A stretch of 64,000 bases of DNA from contig RCTD01000014.1 in assembly GCA_014898415.1 (NCBI GenBank), positions 682,001 to 746,000 on the forward strand, read 5' to 3'. Below, piece by piece: positions 48,391-60,571 of the stretch. The position numbers and the translations under genes were made by a program. The notes under the pieces are model-generated. The model saw nothing but the letters and a program-made list of their open reading frames with translations, had not been told where the DNA came from and did not search any database. The stretch's first letter is position 1. Each line of letters starts with the position of its first letter. The DNA comes from Stromatinia cepivora. Lineage: Eukaryota; Ascomycota; Leotiomycetes; Helotiales; Sclerotiniaceae.

Positions 48391-50284
48391 AACAATCAGA
48401 AAACATACCGCCCCCGCTTTCAAAAAAAATTCATTTATAATTCTTAAATTCAAAAGATATTTACAAAAATGATAATAGAAGGATGTTTTAGGGATTTAAT
48501 AATAATCGAATGATTGATTTGATTTTAGATAGTAGAATATAGATTTTAACTTTGGTTTTCATTTCTTGATATAATTCTTTAATCATTACTATTTCCAAAT
48601 TTTATAATATAAAATGAAAGTAAAGAAACATCGATTATTAATTAATATCTGGATTTATTATTTAAAATCAAGATAATTTTAATATAATATTTATTCTAGA
48701 TAAATCCAAAGTAATAGTAATAAATTGATAAATGTAGATTTTTTTTCTTTATATTTGTTTGTTATTTCGATAATAAATGAATAATTATTATAGGAAAATA
48801 TATTAGTTCTATTAATCGATACTAATGAAATATCTTTATCAAAATCAGATATTCAACTCTATTCGATATATTTATTTTGTTAAATAATATTAATTTGTAT
48901 ATCGAAATCGATAAAATAATGTGATTTTGTTGGAGTATTATTGATTTTGAAAATCGTTTTGGTAATTAGAATAATATATCTCTTTTATTAAGGATCTAAG
49001 GTTATTGAAATAATTAAAATTATTATTGGATTCTAATGTTTTTCTAATTATTATTTTGTAAAGAGTATACAGAACAATTATAAATAAAAGAATCGTTTTT
49101 ATATTATTGATAAATATATAGATTGATATATCTTCTAAAATAATAATCCGATTATTGATAATAATAATATCATTATTTTCGTTTTTAATAATTTTTCTTT
49201 AAGATTTCTTTATCTTTTTTTCTTATTGAAAAAGATATAAAATATTAAAATTATAATTATATATCGTTAATCAGTAATATATTATTTTATTATTTGAATT
49301 ATCTATATTAAAAAAGATTAAAAGAATAATTCGATTTTATAGAATGATTAATTTGTTTTTGATTACAAAGTAAATTGATGATATCCATTGTGTGATATAT
49401 TTTATCTATATTCTTTAAATAGTATATTTGCTTAATTAATTTGTTTTTATTTTTAAATTATTCAAATAATTCTAAAATTCTTTTTATAATATAAGGAAAT
49501 AGATTTATTATGAGATATTCTTTTCTAATATTTTCTATTTTAAATTCGATTTCTTTTTTCAAATTATCAAGGTATATTATAAAACTATTTATATTTTGAA
49601 TAGATTGTTATTTAATGTGAATTATTTGTTGTATAATTAGATATTATCGATTGTTTTTATCTAATATTATATTATATATATATTCCCTAAACTTTTTCTA
49701 TAATATATTGAAATCCATTATTCTATTTTTATATCAATACTAAATCACAAAAAATTGTTTTTGAAAATATTAAATAATATAATCTATTTTCTTTTAATTC
49801 ATCGAAAAATAATACTCATTATCATTCCGAAATATAAATTCAATTTAAAAAAAGGTTTTTGTTTCTATAATAATAAAACCCTTATAAAATAAATTTTTTT
49901 AAAGTTTCGAGGATTTTTTTAAGGAATAGAAGTAGGATTAGATATTGTTTCTCTTCTATTGATGATTATTATCAATAAATTAATTGCTCTTTTTCGTATA
50001 AAACAAATAAAGATCTTTTCAATCTATTATTAATTTTCCGATTTGAAATTTTTTATTTTTTTGTATAGTTTCGAATCTTTATACTAGCTTTATTTCAAAT
50101 TGTATAACAGATTGATAATTCGATATAAATATATTATCATCGTTACTATTCAAAATCCTTAATACATTTTCTCTTTGATTTTGAAAGGCGTTTGAATTAA
50201 TCGAAAAATCTAAAATGCTTTTTATTCTTATTATTATTATTTGATAAAATATCAACAATGATTAATTGACAAATTATTTTTAAA

Positions 50285-50348
50285 AAATAAAATGAAAAAA
50301 ATGAAAAAAATGAAAAAAAATGAAAAAAAATGAAAAAAATAATAAAAA
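50285..50348. repeat. AAAAAATG microsatellite, left half
   Basis: Imperfect 8-9 bp units of A-run plus TG. Copia-5 inserted here; the array resumes at 55834 on the other side. Confidence 0.85.
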
Positions 50349-50514
50349 TGTTGGAAATGAGGCCATTATAGGATTAGAATTGAGGTCACGAAACCATAAT
50401 AATGTACAGATTATATTTAGGGATAACCTTAATTCTATTCTTATTAGAAATATAAATCTTTAATTCAATCTATATAATTAACAATACTATTATTTTTTAT
50501 ACCAAAAGTTAATA
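50349..50514 (+). repeat. 5' LTR of Copia-5
   Basis: It is 166 bp, TGTTGGAAATGAGGCC to AAAAGTTAATA. The following GATTATAAGATCCGA is the degraded primer-binding site. Confidence 0.94.
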
Positions 50515-53500
50515 GATTATAAGATCCGATTGTATAATAGTGATTAGAAAATAAAGCAAATCGAGAAAGAATTAATATAATTAATAAGGGTAAAATAAAA
50601 TGAAAATCAGAATTTTTATATAATATTATCAAAACAGAGTTGAAATATAATAATACAATTTATAACTCATAATATTATAAATCAAAACAAAAAGCAATCT
50701 ATATAATGTTAATATAGAATTATAATAAAGGCAAAAAGCAAATTCGTATAATTATAAAAAAATATATTATAATATAATCTTACAAATTTTTTTTTATTGT
50801 TTTATTTTTATATTTCTTTATTATTTTGAATTTATTTACTGTATACCTTTTTTTTTAAAATTATTTTAAAAATCTGAAGATTATCTTCGATATTTATTAA
50901 ATAACAAGAAATCTTTACAATATCGGAATCAAATAACTCTTTGAAGTTCGATCAAAACAATCATAAATGATGATTCAAATAAATAAAGATATAATTGAAA
51001 AGGAAAGGATAGTTTTATACAATTGATTAAATATTAGATAAATATATATAGATTGCAAAATCCAATATAGTATCTATCTACAAAATCAATGGTTGTATAT
51101 ATTACAATATCGAATTGAAATCGGAATATTTAAAGGATAAAATGAATATGTTATTGTATATTTGTATAATATTTAATAATAACGATGAAATCTTTATTGA
51201 TGAATATTCAATAGTATATATATTTTGGAGATACTTTAAATCAAAATATATTAGAATTAATATAATTATAATCAATATATATATAATAATGATTTAGAAC
51301 TTCAAATTCTAATCCAATATCCATCCTAATATAACCATTATCGAAATTTGGAACAAATTGAAAAAGTACAAAAGGAAATTAGAAGTTATAGACGAAAGTT
51401 ATCAATTAATATATCAAGATATTATCTTATTTTTGGTTTTAATATATAATCTTTCAATCAATTATCAAGGAATAATGGATATATTGGATATTCAAATTAA
51501 TTTTAATATTGATGATAAGATTAAGTATTTATAAACTAAGGAACTTCATTTTAAGAATGAATCAGAGCTAATATAAATTATAAAAAAATCTAGGTACACT
51601 TTTTGACACCAAGAATCAGATTTCGAGATCCCAAATAATATTTATAATCTATATTAAAAGAAAGATCATTATATATAAGACTACTTATATTTAATATGAA
51701 TTAACAAACTTCTTTGTAATTATCTTTGTTATTAAAGAAAAAAGGAATTATCAAATCCGAAGAAGGTTTATTTCAATAAAAAAGATTAAGTATATTCTAT
51801 TAATAATATCTTTAAATCAAATTTTGATATTAAGGATATAATAAAGGAAGATTATAATTTGATAAAGAAAACTATTAATAAGGCTTCCCCTAATAAATAA
51901 TATACTGATATAGATATTTCTTTATATATATTTGATTAATTTTTATTATTCAGATCAATAAAATTTATTATCAAATAAAGAATAAAGATTAATAAAGGAA
52001 TAATATATTATTATTATTAAGGTTTAATAAATATAATATATAAAGATGATTTTAAAATATTACTTTTAAATATATTATATATATCAAGGTTAAAAGTAAA
52101 TTTGCTGTTAGGAAAAAGGATTTACAAAATAGGGTTATAAAAGGAATTCAATTTTTATCATATATATTTCAAAAAGGATAATAAGAAAATCATCTGTATT
52201 AGAATACAAAACGGAATATATATGATTTCATATATAATTAAAGAATATAAGAATATAGTTCTGTGTTTTAATATATACCAAAATGATTAGGAAAAAGGCT
52301 TTTCTTTAAAGATAATCGATGGTATCAAAGATATCGATAACGAATTAATATTTAAGAAAAAAAAGAGATACCTATTATAATATCGAAAATTCAATTATTT
52401 AGATCCAGATAAAATCAAGAATCTATATAAGGTATCCAATATAATTAAGCCGATAAAGGTCCCAATTGAATTAGATATCTGCAAAGTGTATATATTCATT
52501 AAGATGATTAATCGTATTCTGAAATAATTGAATTTATATAAATCAAAAAGACTCGAATTTATATATTTCGATATTATAGAATCATTCCCAAAATCGATTC
52601 GAGGGAATCGTTATTTCATATTGATTATTGATAATTGTACAAAAGTAAATTGGATTATATTATTTAAATAAAAAGATAATACAATTCAAATATTGAAAAT
52701 TTGGAAAAAGGAGATGGAATTAATTATTGAAGAAAAGATCATTATAGTTAGGATTGATAATACATTAGAACTCCTACAAGTTATTTATAAATAATTATTA
52801 GGTATACAATCCGAAATTACAATAATTGCTTTTTTATATCAAAACGGATTTATAAAATGGAATATAAGGATTATAGAGGCAAATATAAAAGCAATACTAA
52901 AAGAAACTAAATTATCATTAGAATTTTGAAACGAAGTTATAAAATACAATGCTTATATTAGGAATTGTATTAATATTGATTCTGATATAAATGAAATAGA
53001 TCGATTTTTTATAAAAGCTTTTACAGATATAATACTAAATATAAAAATATATAAAGTCTAGGGGAACAAATATTATATTTATATTAATCCTAAGATTATT
53101 CCGAAAGAACAGAAATATAATAAATTGCAGGACACTTCGAAAATTAATATATTCCTAAAATATTCAAAAGTTATAAACAAATATATCAAAATGTATTCTC
53201 CAGAATTAAATTATATATTTCGATCAAATAAAGTAATCATAAATAAATCTTATCAAAGAAAAGATTTGGATTTTAAATTAAGAAATTATAAATCAGGTTT
53301 ATAAAAAACAAAGAATATAAAGTTAAATCGAAAATTTTGTAATAAATTAATAGCAAATAAAGTATCTTCTTTATTTTCAACATCAAATACAATATCTGTA
53401 TTATTTTCGTTCTAAATATTCTTTTCAATAAATATTATACTGAATTTAGTAATTATATCAAATATCCCAATTATTGAATTGAAATCAAATAAATTAGATA

Positions 53501-55667
53501 TATCAATATTAATATATGATGAAGATAAAGATAACAATATCCAGAAAATAAATCAAGAATCTTTTTTCAAGGATATTTCAGATATCAAATCTATCATTTC
53601 AAAGAATCCAATTTAAGAATCAACTTCTGTAAATCCTAAATCTATATCAAAAGCAAAATTTAAGATCGTTTTAAATTTTGCTAATAAATCTATTTCAATA
53701 AAATCAAAAAGCGAAGTAAATCTATAATCATTTGAAATTAAACAAAAAGATGAAATAAACCTTGAAGATGAATCCTTAAGATATTTAATACGAAAACAGA
53801 AAAGAGATATGGAATAAAATCCTGAAGAAAAACGGGAAAGCAAGATTATAAGGATATTGATTATAATATCTATATAAATCAAAATTCAAGAAAATATAGA
53901 ATATATTATAATTATAATCCTAATTATTTATAAGATAAATCTTTATATCAAAAATAAGATCGTTTTAGATTTCATAATTTTGTTGATAAATATAGATAAT
54001 ACAGAAAGTGTAATATATTCAGCCGAAAAAGTTCTAGAAATCAAAATACTAAGAATTTATAAGGAAGCAATATCAGATCGAAAATATTTTGAAAAATGGA
54101 AGGAAATTATCCAAAAGGAAATTATATTTTTAATTCAAAATGATATTTAGAAAGAATATATACTTTTTAAAAAAAGTAATTTAGTTTCAACAAAATAAAT
54201 ATTTATAATTAAGATTAAAAATAACAAAATAAAATGATTCAAGGCAAAATTAATAATTCAAAGATTCAATTAGATATTAGAAAAGGATTACAATGAAATA
54301 TTTGTATTAATAATAAAACTAGATATATTTAAATTATTCCTAATTATTATTACAAAGGAAAATTTGGAATGTTTATATTTCGATATCAAAAATGTCTTTA
54401 TTGAATTGTATTTGAAGGAAGAGATTTACTTCGAATTATTCCAAAGTATTAAAATCAAAAAGGAATATATACTATAAGTTTTACAAAGTTTATATAATTT
54501 GAAATAAATTGAAAGGGATTAAAATCTACTATTGAAGAAAAAGCTTTTAGATATAAGTTTTGTATAAAGTTTGGCAGATCTATATCTATATATATCCAAA
54601 GATTGTAATATAATATTATTGATATATATCGATGATATCGTTATTACATTATATATATTATTGTAAATCATTTAATTCAATAAAAAGTTATCAATCTATT
54701 TTAATATTAAGAATTTAAAGGAGATTAATAAGATCCTAAATATTAAAGTTATTTACAATAGAAAAACGTATATATTAATTATAAATCAAAAAGAATATCT
54801 TAATACTATACTAACCAAATATAGTATTACATATGAATAATATCAAACCAAGAAATTATCAATAATGGATTATATTTATCTTCGACCAGCAATCGATAAT
54901 AATAAATTGACAAATATAAATGAATATCAATAATAAATAGAAAATATAATTCATCTAATAATATATATTTGATTAGATATAGTATTTTCAATTGAAAGAC
55001 TTTCATAATTTATGGCAAAATCAATAAAATATTATATTATAGCTTTGAAAAATCTGATATAATATCTATAATCAATAATCAAATAAAAGTTATGGTTCGG
55101 ATCAAAAGGAATATAATCTGATATCTGTAAAGAATATAATATATTTGATAATATAATAAAGATATATATAGATATAGATTAGATTAATAATAAATATAAT
55201 CGAAAAAGTATTTCAAAAGGAGTTGTGATATTTTATGAAGGCTTTATATTGTAGGCTAATAAAAAACAAATATTTATGATTATCTTTAATACAGAATCAG
55301 AATATATTATAATAATAATGTTTACCAAATAAAGAAAATGAATTGTATAAATACTTAAAGATCTATTTAGATCAAGTTATATTAGAAAAAACAGAAATAC
55401 AGTTTAGATACTTAATAACAATTAAAGTGTTTTAATTTTAATTAAGAATCTATATTTATATAAACGATTTAAACATATAAATATTAGTTATTATTTTATT
55501 AAGGATTTGATAAAAAAGAAGAAAATCGTTATTAATTATATCAATATATATAATATAATTGTTAATAGAATAACAAAGTTTTATACAAGGATTGTTTTCA
55601 AAAGATTCAAGAAAATGTTAGGATTAGTAATCTAAAAAGATCGAATAGGATATCCTTAATGGAGGAA

Positions 55668-55833
55668 TATTGGAAATGAGGTTATTATAAGATTAGAATT
55701 GAGATTACGAAATTATAATAATGTATAGATTATATTTGGGGATAATCTCAATTCTATTCTTATTAGAAATATAGATCCTTAGTTCAACCTATATAGTCAA
55801 TAATACTACTACTTCCTGCACCAAAAGTTAACA
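55668..55833 (+). repeat. 3' LTR of Copia-5
   Basis: It is 166 bp, TATTGGAAATGAGG to AAAAGTTAACA, followed by AAAAA. Confidence 0.94.
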
Positions 55834-55839
55834 AAAAAT

Positions 55840-56053
55840 GATAAAAATGAAAAAGATTATAAAAATCATAGAAACTATAAAAATTATAGAAACTATAGAA
55901 ATTATAGAAACTATAGAAATTATAGAAATTATAAAAATTATAAAAATTATAAAAATTATAAAAATTATAAAAATTATAAAAATTATAAAAATTATAAAAA
56001 TTATAAAAATTATAAAAATTATAAAAATTATAAAATTATAAAAATTATAAAAA
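55840..56053. repeat. 9-bp minisatellite (TTATAAAAA units)
   Basis: A tandem array of 9-bp units, with variants TATAGAAAC and TATAGAAAT at the left turning into uniform units at the right. Because the unit is three codons long it yields a spurious 67-aa Ile/Lys frame at 55838-56041, which is not a gene. It lies just inside the 5' LTR of Gypsy-C copy B. Confidence 0.9.
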
Positions 56054-56059
56054 TTAATA

Positions 56060-56326
56060 AATTAATCCATCCCAACCAATAACAAAACCTTTTATTATAT
56101 TTTTGTTTTAAAAGAATCTTTTCTTTTTAAATCTAATAAAAAGTGATATCGGAATAATAATAAATCATTAATTGTATATTATAATTTAATAAATATAAAG
56201 ATTTTATAGAGTTTTTTATTCAAAATAATAGTATACTATTATTATTATACTTATCTTTAATAATAAAACCGTTTCCTTATAGAGTTTCTTAGCTTTACAG
56301 GTAATATCCTTCTAGCAACCGTAACA
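56060..56326 (-). repeat. 5' LTR of Gypsy-C copy B (inner edge approximate)
   Basis: In plus reading it ends TTCTAGCAACCGTAACA. It matches the copy A LTR ending at 47124. The inner boundary near AATCCATCCCAACC is a guess. Confidence 0.68.
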
Positions 56327-56880
56327 AAAACTTTTCATTCATTTCTTTTTGATTTAATTAAAATGAAATTACTTTTATAAATACAAGTTTATTCAATTCC
56401 TAATTAATTATAATTTATTTTTATTGAACATTTATTTGAATAATAAATTGATTCTTTTAATAAATATTAATTCAATAATTTTACAATTATAATAATATAA
56501 TTATAATCAAATTTGTTTTTCTATTTAAATTTGATTTTATAAAAACATTCTCAAATTTTCTTGATTTCTTCATTATTTTTAAAATTGATATTTTTCTTAT
56601 TTTTTTGAAATCTTTTATTATCTTGAAAAAAAAAATATAAAATATATTTCTTCTTTAATTTTTTAAAAAATAAAATCCTAGAAAAGTAATCCTTCAAAAA
56701 CATTTCCAAATTTTTGAATAAAAAATTAAATAATCCAAATTAATTGTTTATTTCGATTTATATAATTATAATATTTATTTAAATAAAAAACGTTCTAATA
56801 TTAACAATTTTTAAAAAAATATTAATAATAATTTTATTCTATATTTCAATAATCTTATATATAAAAACTTTATAGAGTTA
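56327..56880 (+). repeat. Family D repeat, copy 2, left part
   Basis: It matches 14570-15112 of copy 1 with many transitions and is strongly AT-shifted. The match to copy 1 is lost at about 56880, where the mitochondrial-type insert begins. Confidence 0.65.
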
Positions 56881-56887
56881 TTAAATA

Positions 56888-56905
56888 AAAAGGATAAAGA
56901 GATAG
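56888..56905 (+). ncRNA. Group I intron 3'-core-like motif fragment
   Basis: GATAAAGAGATAGTCCGC resembles the conserved P7/P3 (S) element, AGATATAGTCC, of group I introns. Only this motif is evident; there is no complete intron. Confidence 0.4.
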
Positions 56906-56964
56906 TCCGCCCTTAATAGTAATATTAAGCTAACAATATGTGACAATAAGTTCTGGCTTAAGAT

Positions 56965-58010
56965 TTATGCTAAGAGTTTTTAAGCGAGCTTTTTATACTA
57001 GTTTTTTTTAAAGTGAGGAAATGTTTTTTATCTTTGTAATCTACAAACTCTAATTTCCACTTACCTAACTCGCTTCCAATCAAACTAGGATCTAACTCAC
57101 CGTTAGTATGTGCGGAGTCTGTATCTACAGAATATATTATTTTCCCCGATTCTTCTAACATTCTGATCGCTTTGAATAGTCGAATATTACTGTATGCAGT
57201 TGTGAATATAGCTATGGGAAGGCATTGATCAGCATCGTATGCATTGTCATTCTCTTTAATTCTCTCAAGACTAATATTATTATCTGTATCAATGTATATC
57301 AGGAGATCTCTCTATAATTTTTTTAACATTGTATTTCACTTGTAGATGTTTAGATCTTTCAGCAGTTGTTATATTTATAAACTTTAAAAAGAAGATTACC
57401 AGCAATAATAAAATTATTGAAACGCTGTTCATTCAATTCCTTCTTAGCAAAATCAATCCCAGAATCAGGTGGTAATAAGAAAGATGTACTGAATTATAAC
57501 AATAATAGTTATAATAATAGCAACGCGAAACGGTGAAAATCCCTATTTGTATCTTTATTTAATCCTGATTTGATATCATAATATTTATTTACAAAATTGA
57601 TAAATATATTTTTATCTCATTGGTATTTATATTCGTAAACTATATTTATTTTATAATTATTTATATCACGTACAGTTTTCAAAAGTTCACTACAATATAT
57701 ACCATTTCAAGAACCTATAAGATTAATTATTATAGTATCAAATACTCTATAAAATAATTGAGAGTAATTAATATTAATAAACTTACCGCTATCATTTCTA
57801 GATGTTTTAATATTAACAAAAAACAACTCCAAAATAATTATCTAAATCTTTATCATTAGAAAATCTAGATTTACCTATAGACATAAATAATTTCATAGAA
57901 GCTGGATACGATAAGTTTATATTATAAATATATAAATTCTCTTTAGGATTTAAATTATAAACTTCTATTACACCTCCGAAGAAAGCCCTTCTCATATTGT
58001 TGTGAGCTGT
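56965..58010 (-). pseudogene. Partial mitochondrial-plasmid family-B DNA polymerase (dpo-like)
   Basis: It resembles the protein-primed polymerases of linear mitochondrial plasmids. The frame 57995-57813 holds motif A (IYNINLSYPASM, normally D-NSLYP-M) preceded by FFGGVIEVYN. Text at about 57780-57520 in another frame reads GSWNGIYCSELLKTVRDINN and FINFVNKYYDIKSG, with Trp written as TGA at 57707-57709 and 57617-57619 (complement). Later text (PPDSGIDFAKKELNEQRFNN) resembles the region before motif C. The frame 57161-56970 holds motif C (YSVDTDS) and LIGSELGKWKLEFVD. Motif A Asp is Asn, several frameshifts occur, and the N-terminal exonuclease and terminal-protein parts are missing, so it is a dead fragment. 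Confidence 0.8.
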
Positions 58011-58960
58011 TTATGTATTAATAAAACAAGTAGAATATTTTTTACTCTTTAAAAATATTCTATTTTTTTTATAAACATTAATAATTATATTAGTATTTAT
58101 AACATTTTTAACTATTGATATACTCTCTCATTTTAGAGCATCACCCGAACTTAATCTTGTTAAAATGCTTCATTTCAAGAATCGAAATAAAGCGGTTTGG
58201 AGTTAAAGGTTGAGTAAGTAGTAAAGATTATAACTAAACCTTAAAAAAAAATTAATATTTGGTTTTAAAAAGAATCATTTATTCAATGAGTTATGATACT
58301 ATAGTAAGACCATCTGGAGATAGAGACAGATATATTATATCTGTCGCAAATATCCCCGCAGAAAGGAGGGCATGAGGGTAAGGGGATAACATTCTCGCGA
58401 ACCACTCACATATTAAAAATGTAATATAGGAGATGTACGAGTCACTGCCTCCTAGCCATTGTTCCCATTTGATGGGTTAATTATAACACTTAATAACGGT
58501 ACCGCAGCACCTTATATTATGACGTAGACTCTATAGCCTACGAATATGATAAACAAAATAAAGGTGTTTCAATTTTGCCTGAACGAGGTTTAAAAAATTG
58601 CCTCCAACTACCTTATACACTAATATTGGTTCAATCATATTCAATCAGCATATAACGGGACTGTATAAGAAAATAGAGGAATGCTTAGTACGTGAATATA
58701 AAAAAAGTATGTATATTGAATTTAAAAATGATGTGTATCGTTTTTAATGATAAGTATTAATAATATATTAATATCGATTTTAATGACTCTATTACTAAGA
58801 AGAGGATTAATACTCTGTTATTTCATTGGCTTTTTATATATAGATAAGTCATACGTAGCTTTTAAAGTTATAATTATAAATTATATTAAACCAAATTTAA
58901 TATATAAAATAAAAGATCCTATAGGATTAATATATTTAATTATAACCATCTGCCTATAAG
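58011..58960. other. Unassigned mitochondrial-type sequence between dpo and rps3 fragments
   Basis: It contains compact GC-rich clusters (for example near 58345-58400 and 58490-58530) that look like folded intron or rRNA segments, but I could not assign them to rnl or to a specific intron. A 70-aa open frame at 58747-58959 (MISINNILISILMTLLLRRG...) is hydrophobic and unrecognised; it could be a mitochondrial leader or spacer ORF. Confidence 0.5.
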
Positions 58961-59200
58961 AATATTAAAGTTATACCTTTAAAGATAAAAACAAGTGATA
59001 CAGGACAGATAAGACATTTTACACCTGCAGCTCAGGAATGAAGAAATAGTATTTATGCTTATAATAAAAACTATATTAAATTATTACCTGTAGCTGATAA
59101 TAATTTTATGAGCTTAGTAAAAAGTTATTTTAATTTTTATTTTAAAAATAAAAAAAAAGCTAAAAAAAGTAATAAAAAAGGTAAACAAAATATAATATAA
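58961..59200 (+). pseudogene. rps3: 5' fragment of mitochondrial ribosomal protein S3 (rps3)
   Basis: The text IRHFTPAAQEWRNSIYAYNK, then LLPVADNNFMSLVKSYFNFY followed by a Lys-rich run, matches the start of fungal mitochondrial rps3, usually encoded within an rnl group I intron. Trp in QEW is TGA (59039-59041), which is mitochondrial code. The frame ends in a stop near 59196-59200, where family D resumes, so the RNA-binding C-terminal part is absent. The start codon could not be fixed. Translation by cytosolic ribosomes would stop at the TGA, so it cannot work in the nucleus. Confidence 0.8.
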
Positions 59201-60297
59201 ATTATAATCCAATCCTTATATCATTTAATAAAATCAATTCTATTAAATGAAATTTATATTAAAATAAATTGATATTTATATAATATTATAAATTTAATAA
59301 TAATTATAAATACAAATTTCGTTTTGAATATATAAATAATCATTTTAAATAAAAAATAATAATATCTTAATTAAAAATAAATAATTCTATAAGATATTTT
59401 TGATTAATAAATAATTTAATTTATTTATAAATATTTCAAAAAACTTTATAATTCTATATATACTTTTATTATCGATATTAATATTTCAATTGAAAAGAAA
59501 TAAATTCGAAAAAGATTTTTTGGAAAATAATTGTAAATGAAATAATAAATATACTAAAAATAAATTCCAATATATTATTATTAGAATCTTTCATTTTAAT
59601 ATCTTTATTGGTATCTTTTTTGAATTGAATTATTATAAAATATTTTGAAAATTCTTTTTAATATTATATTTAATTTAAAAATCAATAATAAAAAATAAAA
59701 CAAATGATTTAATTGAAAACTAATTAATTTAAATACAAATAAATTCATTCATTAAATCAAAATTTAAAATAAATAGAATTAAAATAGAAATAAATAAATC
59801 GTTCTTTAAATTAATTAAATCCCAAATTCTTTAAACTTGATATTTATTTTTCAAATATAAATAATAAAAAAAAGGATCTTTTTTATTTTTCATTATATTT
59901 TTTTAAAAAAAAACAAAATTAATACAAATATTTAAATTATAAATAAAATAAGAATAATTTAAAAGAATAATTTTTTGAATACTCAATAATCATTGAATAA
60001 GAAATTATATAAATTAAAAACTATTAGATTTATGATTATTATAGAATAATGTAATTACAAAGTATTTTCAAAAATCAAAAAATAAATAATATATATAATT
60101 AGTAAAATAAATTAAATTAAATGATTTATTCTTAATTATATAGATCGAAAACTCTATATATAAAATAAATAAATAATTATCTAATTAATAAATATTTCGA
60201 TTAAATTAGATCTTCAATCATTAATAAATATATCAAAATCATCTATCAATCAAAAAGATTGATAAGATCTAAAAAAGTCTTTATTCCGATTGAAAAG
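59196..60297 (+). repeat. Family D repeat, copy 2, right part, then unassigned AT-rich DNA
   Basis: 59198-59545 matches 15127-15470 of copy 1 (TTATAATCCAATCC onward). From about 59545 to 60297 the match is lost and only AT-rich sequence with no recognisable feature is seen, up to the Gypsy-B LTR. Confidence 0.55.
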
Positions 60298-60571
60298 TGT
60301 CACGAATCATGAACCACAATCATGTGATATCTTTTATCTCCCTTGTCAATCAGTGAGCTGATCGTTTATATGTATATATTATAATTTATACGATTTAGTA
60401 TAATAAAATGATAACCTTAATAATATATATATATAGTTTCATAATTTACAAATAAATATTTATATATATATATCTAATTGCTCTTTATAAATCATAATTC
60501 TTCAACTATAAATTCTAAGGAATATAATTGATCTTATTTATTCAATTCTACTACAGCCTTTGTATATCATA
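60298..60571 (+). repeat. 5' LTR of Gypsy-B copy 2
   Basis: It is about 274 bp, TGTCACGAATCATGAACC to TTTGTATATCATA. It is the reverse complement counterpart of 44374-44655, slightly shorter through small deletions. TGTCACG is the unmutated LTR start of the family. Confidence 0.88.

Larger units (their letters stand above)
50349..55833 (+). mobile_element. Copia-5: complete RIP-inactivated Ty1/Copia element inside Gypsy-C copy B
   Basis: The element is 5485 bp with LTRs 50349-50514 and 55668-55833 and AAAAA duplications at 50344-50348 and 55834-55838. It has gag text (51115-51297, LYICIIFNNNDEIFIDEYSI), integrase zinc and core regions (about 52380-52800), RT with a YIDD motif near 54629-54645, and RNase H to about 55640. 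Stops are frequent in all domains; this is among the most heavily altered copies. Because AAAAA lies in an A-rich microsatellite, the duplication alone is less telling here, but both LTR ends agree. Confidence 0.94.
47125..56326 (-). mobile_element. Gypsy-C copy B: truncated or interrupted chromovirus with two later insertions
   Basis: From the right it has a 5' LTR ending at 56326, a 9-bp minisatellite, a gag/protease zone (48396-50343, interrupted by Copia-5), RT (about 47560-48010) and RNase H text to 47125. There it stops abruptly against the 5' LTR of copy A. Copy A reads straight through the same point near 31742, so copy A most likely inserted here (expected duplication ATTTC, 47125-47129). 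The missing 3' part was not found left of copy A. Insertions are the solo LTR 48198-48390 and Copia-5. Confidence 0.72.
56881..59195. other. Nuclear insert of mitochondrial/mitochondrial-plasmid DNA (NUMT)
   Basis: About 2.3 kb interrupts family D: the sequence on either side is contiguous in copy 1 near 15112-15127. It contains a group I intron motif (56888-56905), a family-B DNA polymerase fragment (minus), an unassigned middle with GC-rich clusters typical of fungal mtDNA, and the start of rps3 (plus). Trp is encoded by TGA in both coding fragments, as in fungal mitochondria. CA and TG dinucleotides are plentiful, so it escaped RIP, as expected for a single-copy insert. No target-site duplication was seen, in keeping with end-joining capture. 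Confidence 0.8.

Noticed and set aside
48171..48395. 74-aa minus-strand frame with near-normal codon look
   Set aside because: It coincides with the family E solo LTR and its duplications, so it is LTR sequence, not a gene.
55838..56041. 67-aa Ile/Lys-repeat reading frame
   Set aside because: It is only the translation of the 9-bp minisatellite; there is no coding signal and it lies inside a degenerate Gypsy-C copy.
58310..58640. Candidate complete rRNA or group I intron in the mitochondrial insert
   Set aside because: GC clusters are suggestive but I could not match conserved rnl blocks or the full P-Q-R-S set, so only the short S-like motif at 56888 is listed.
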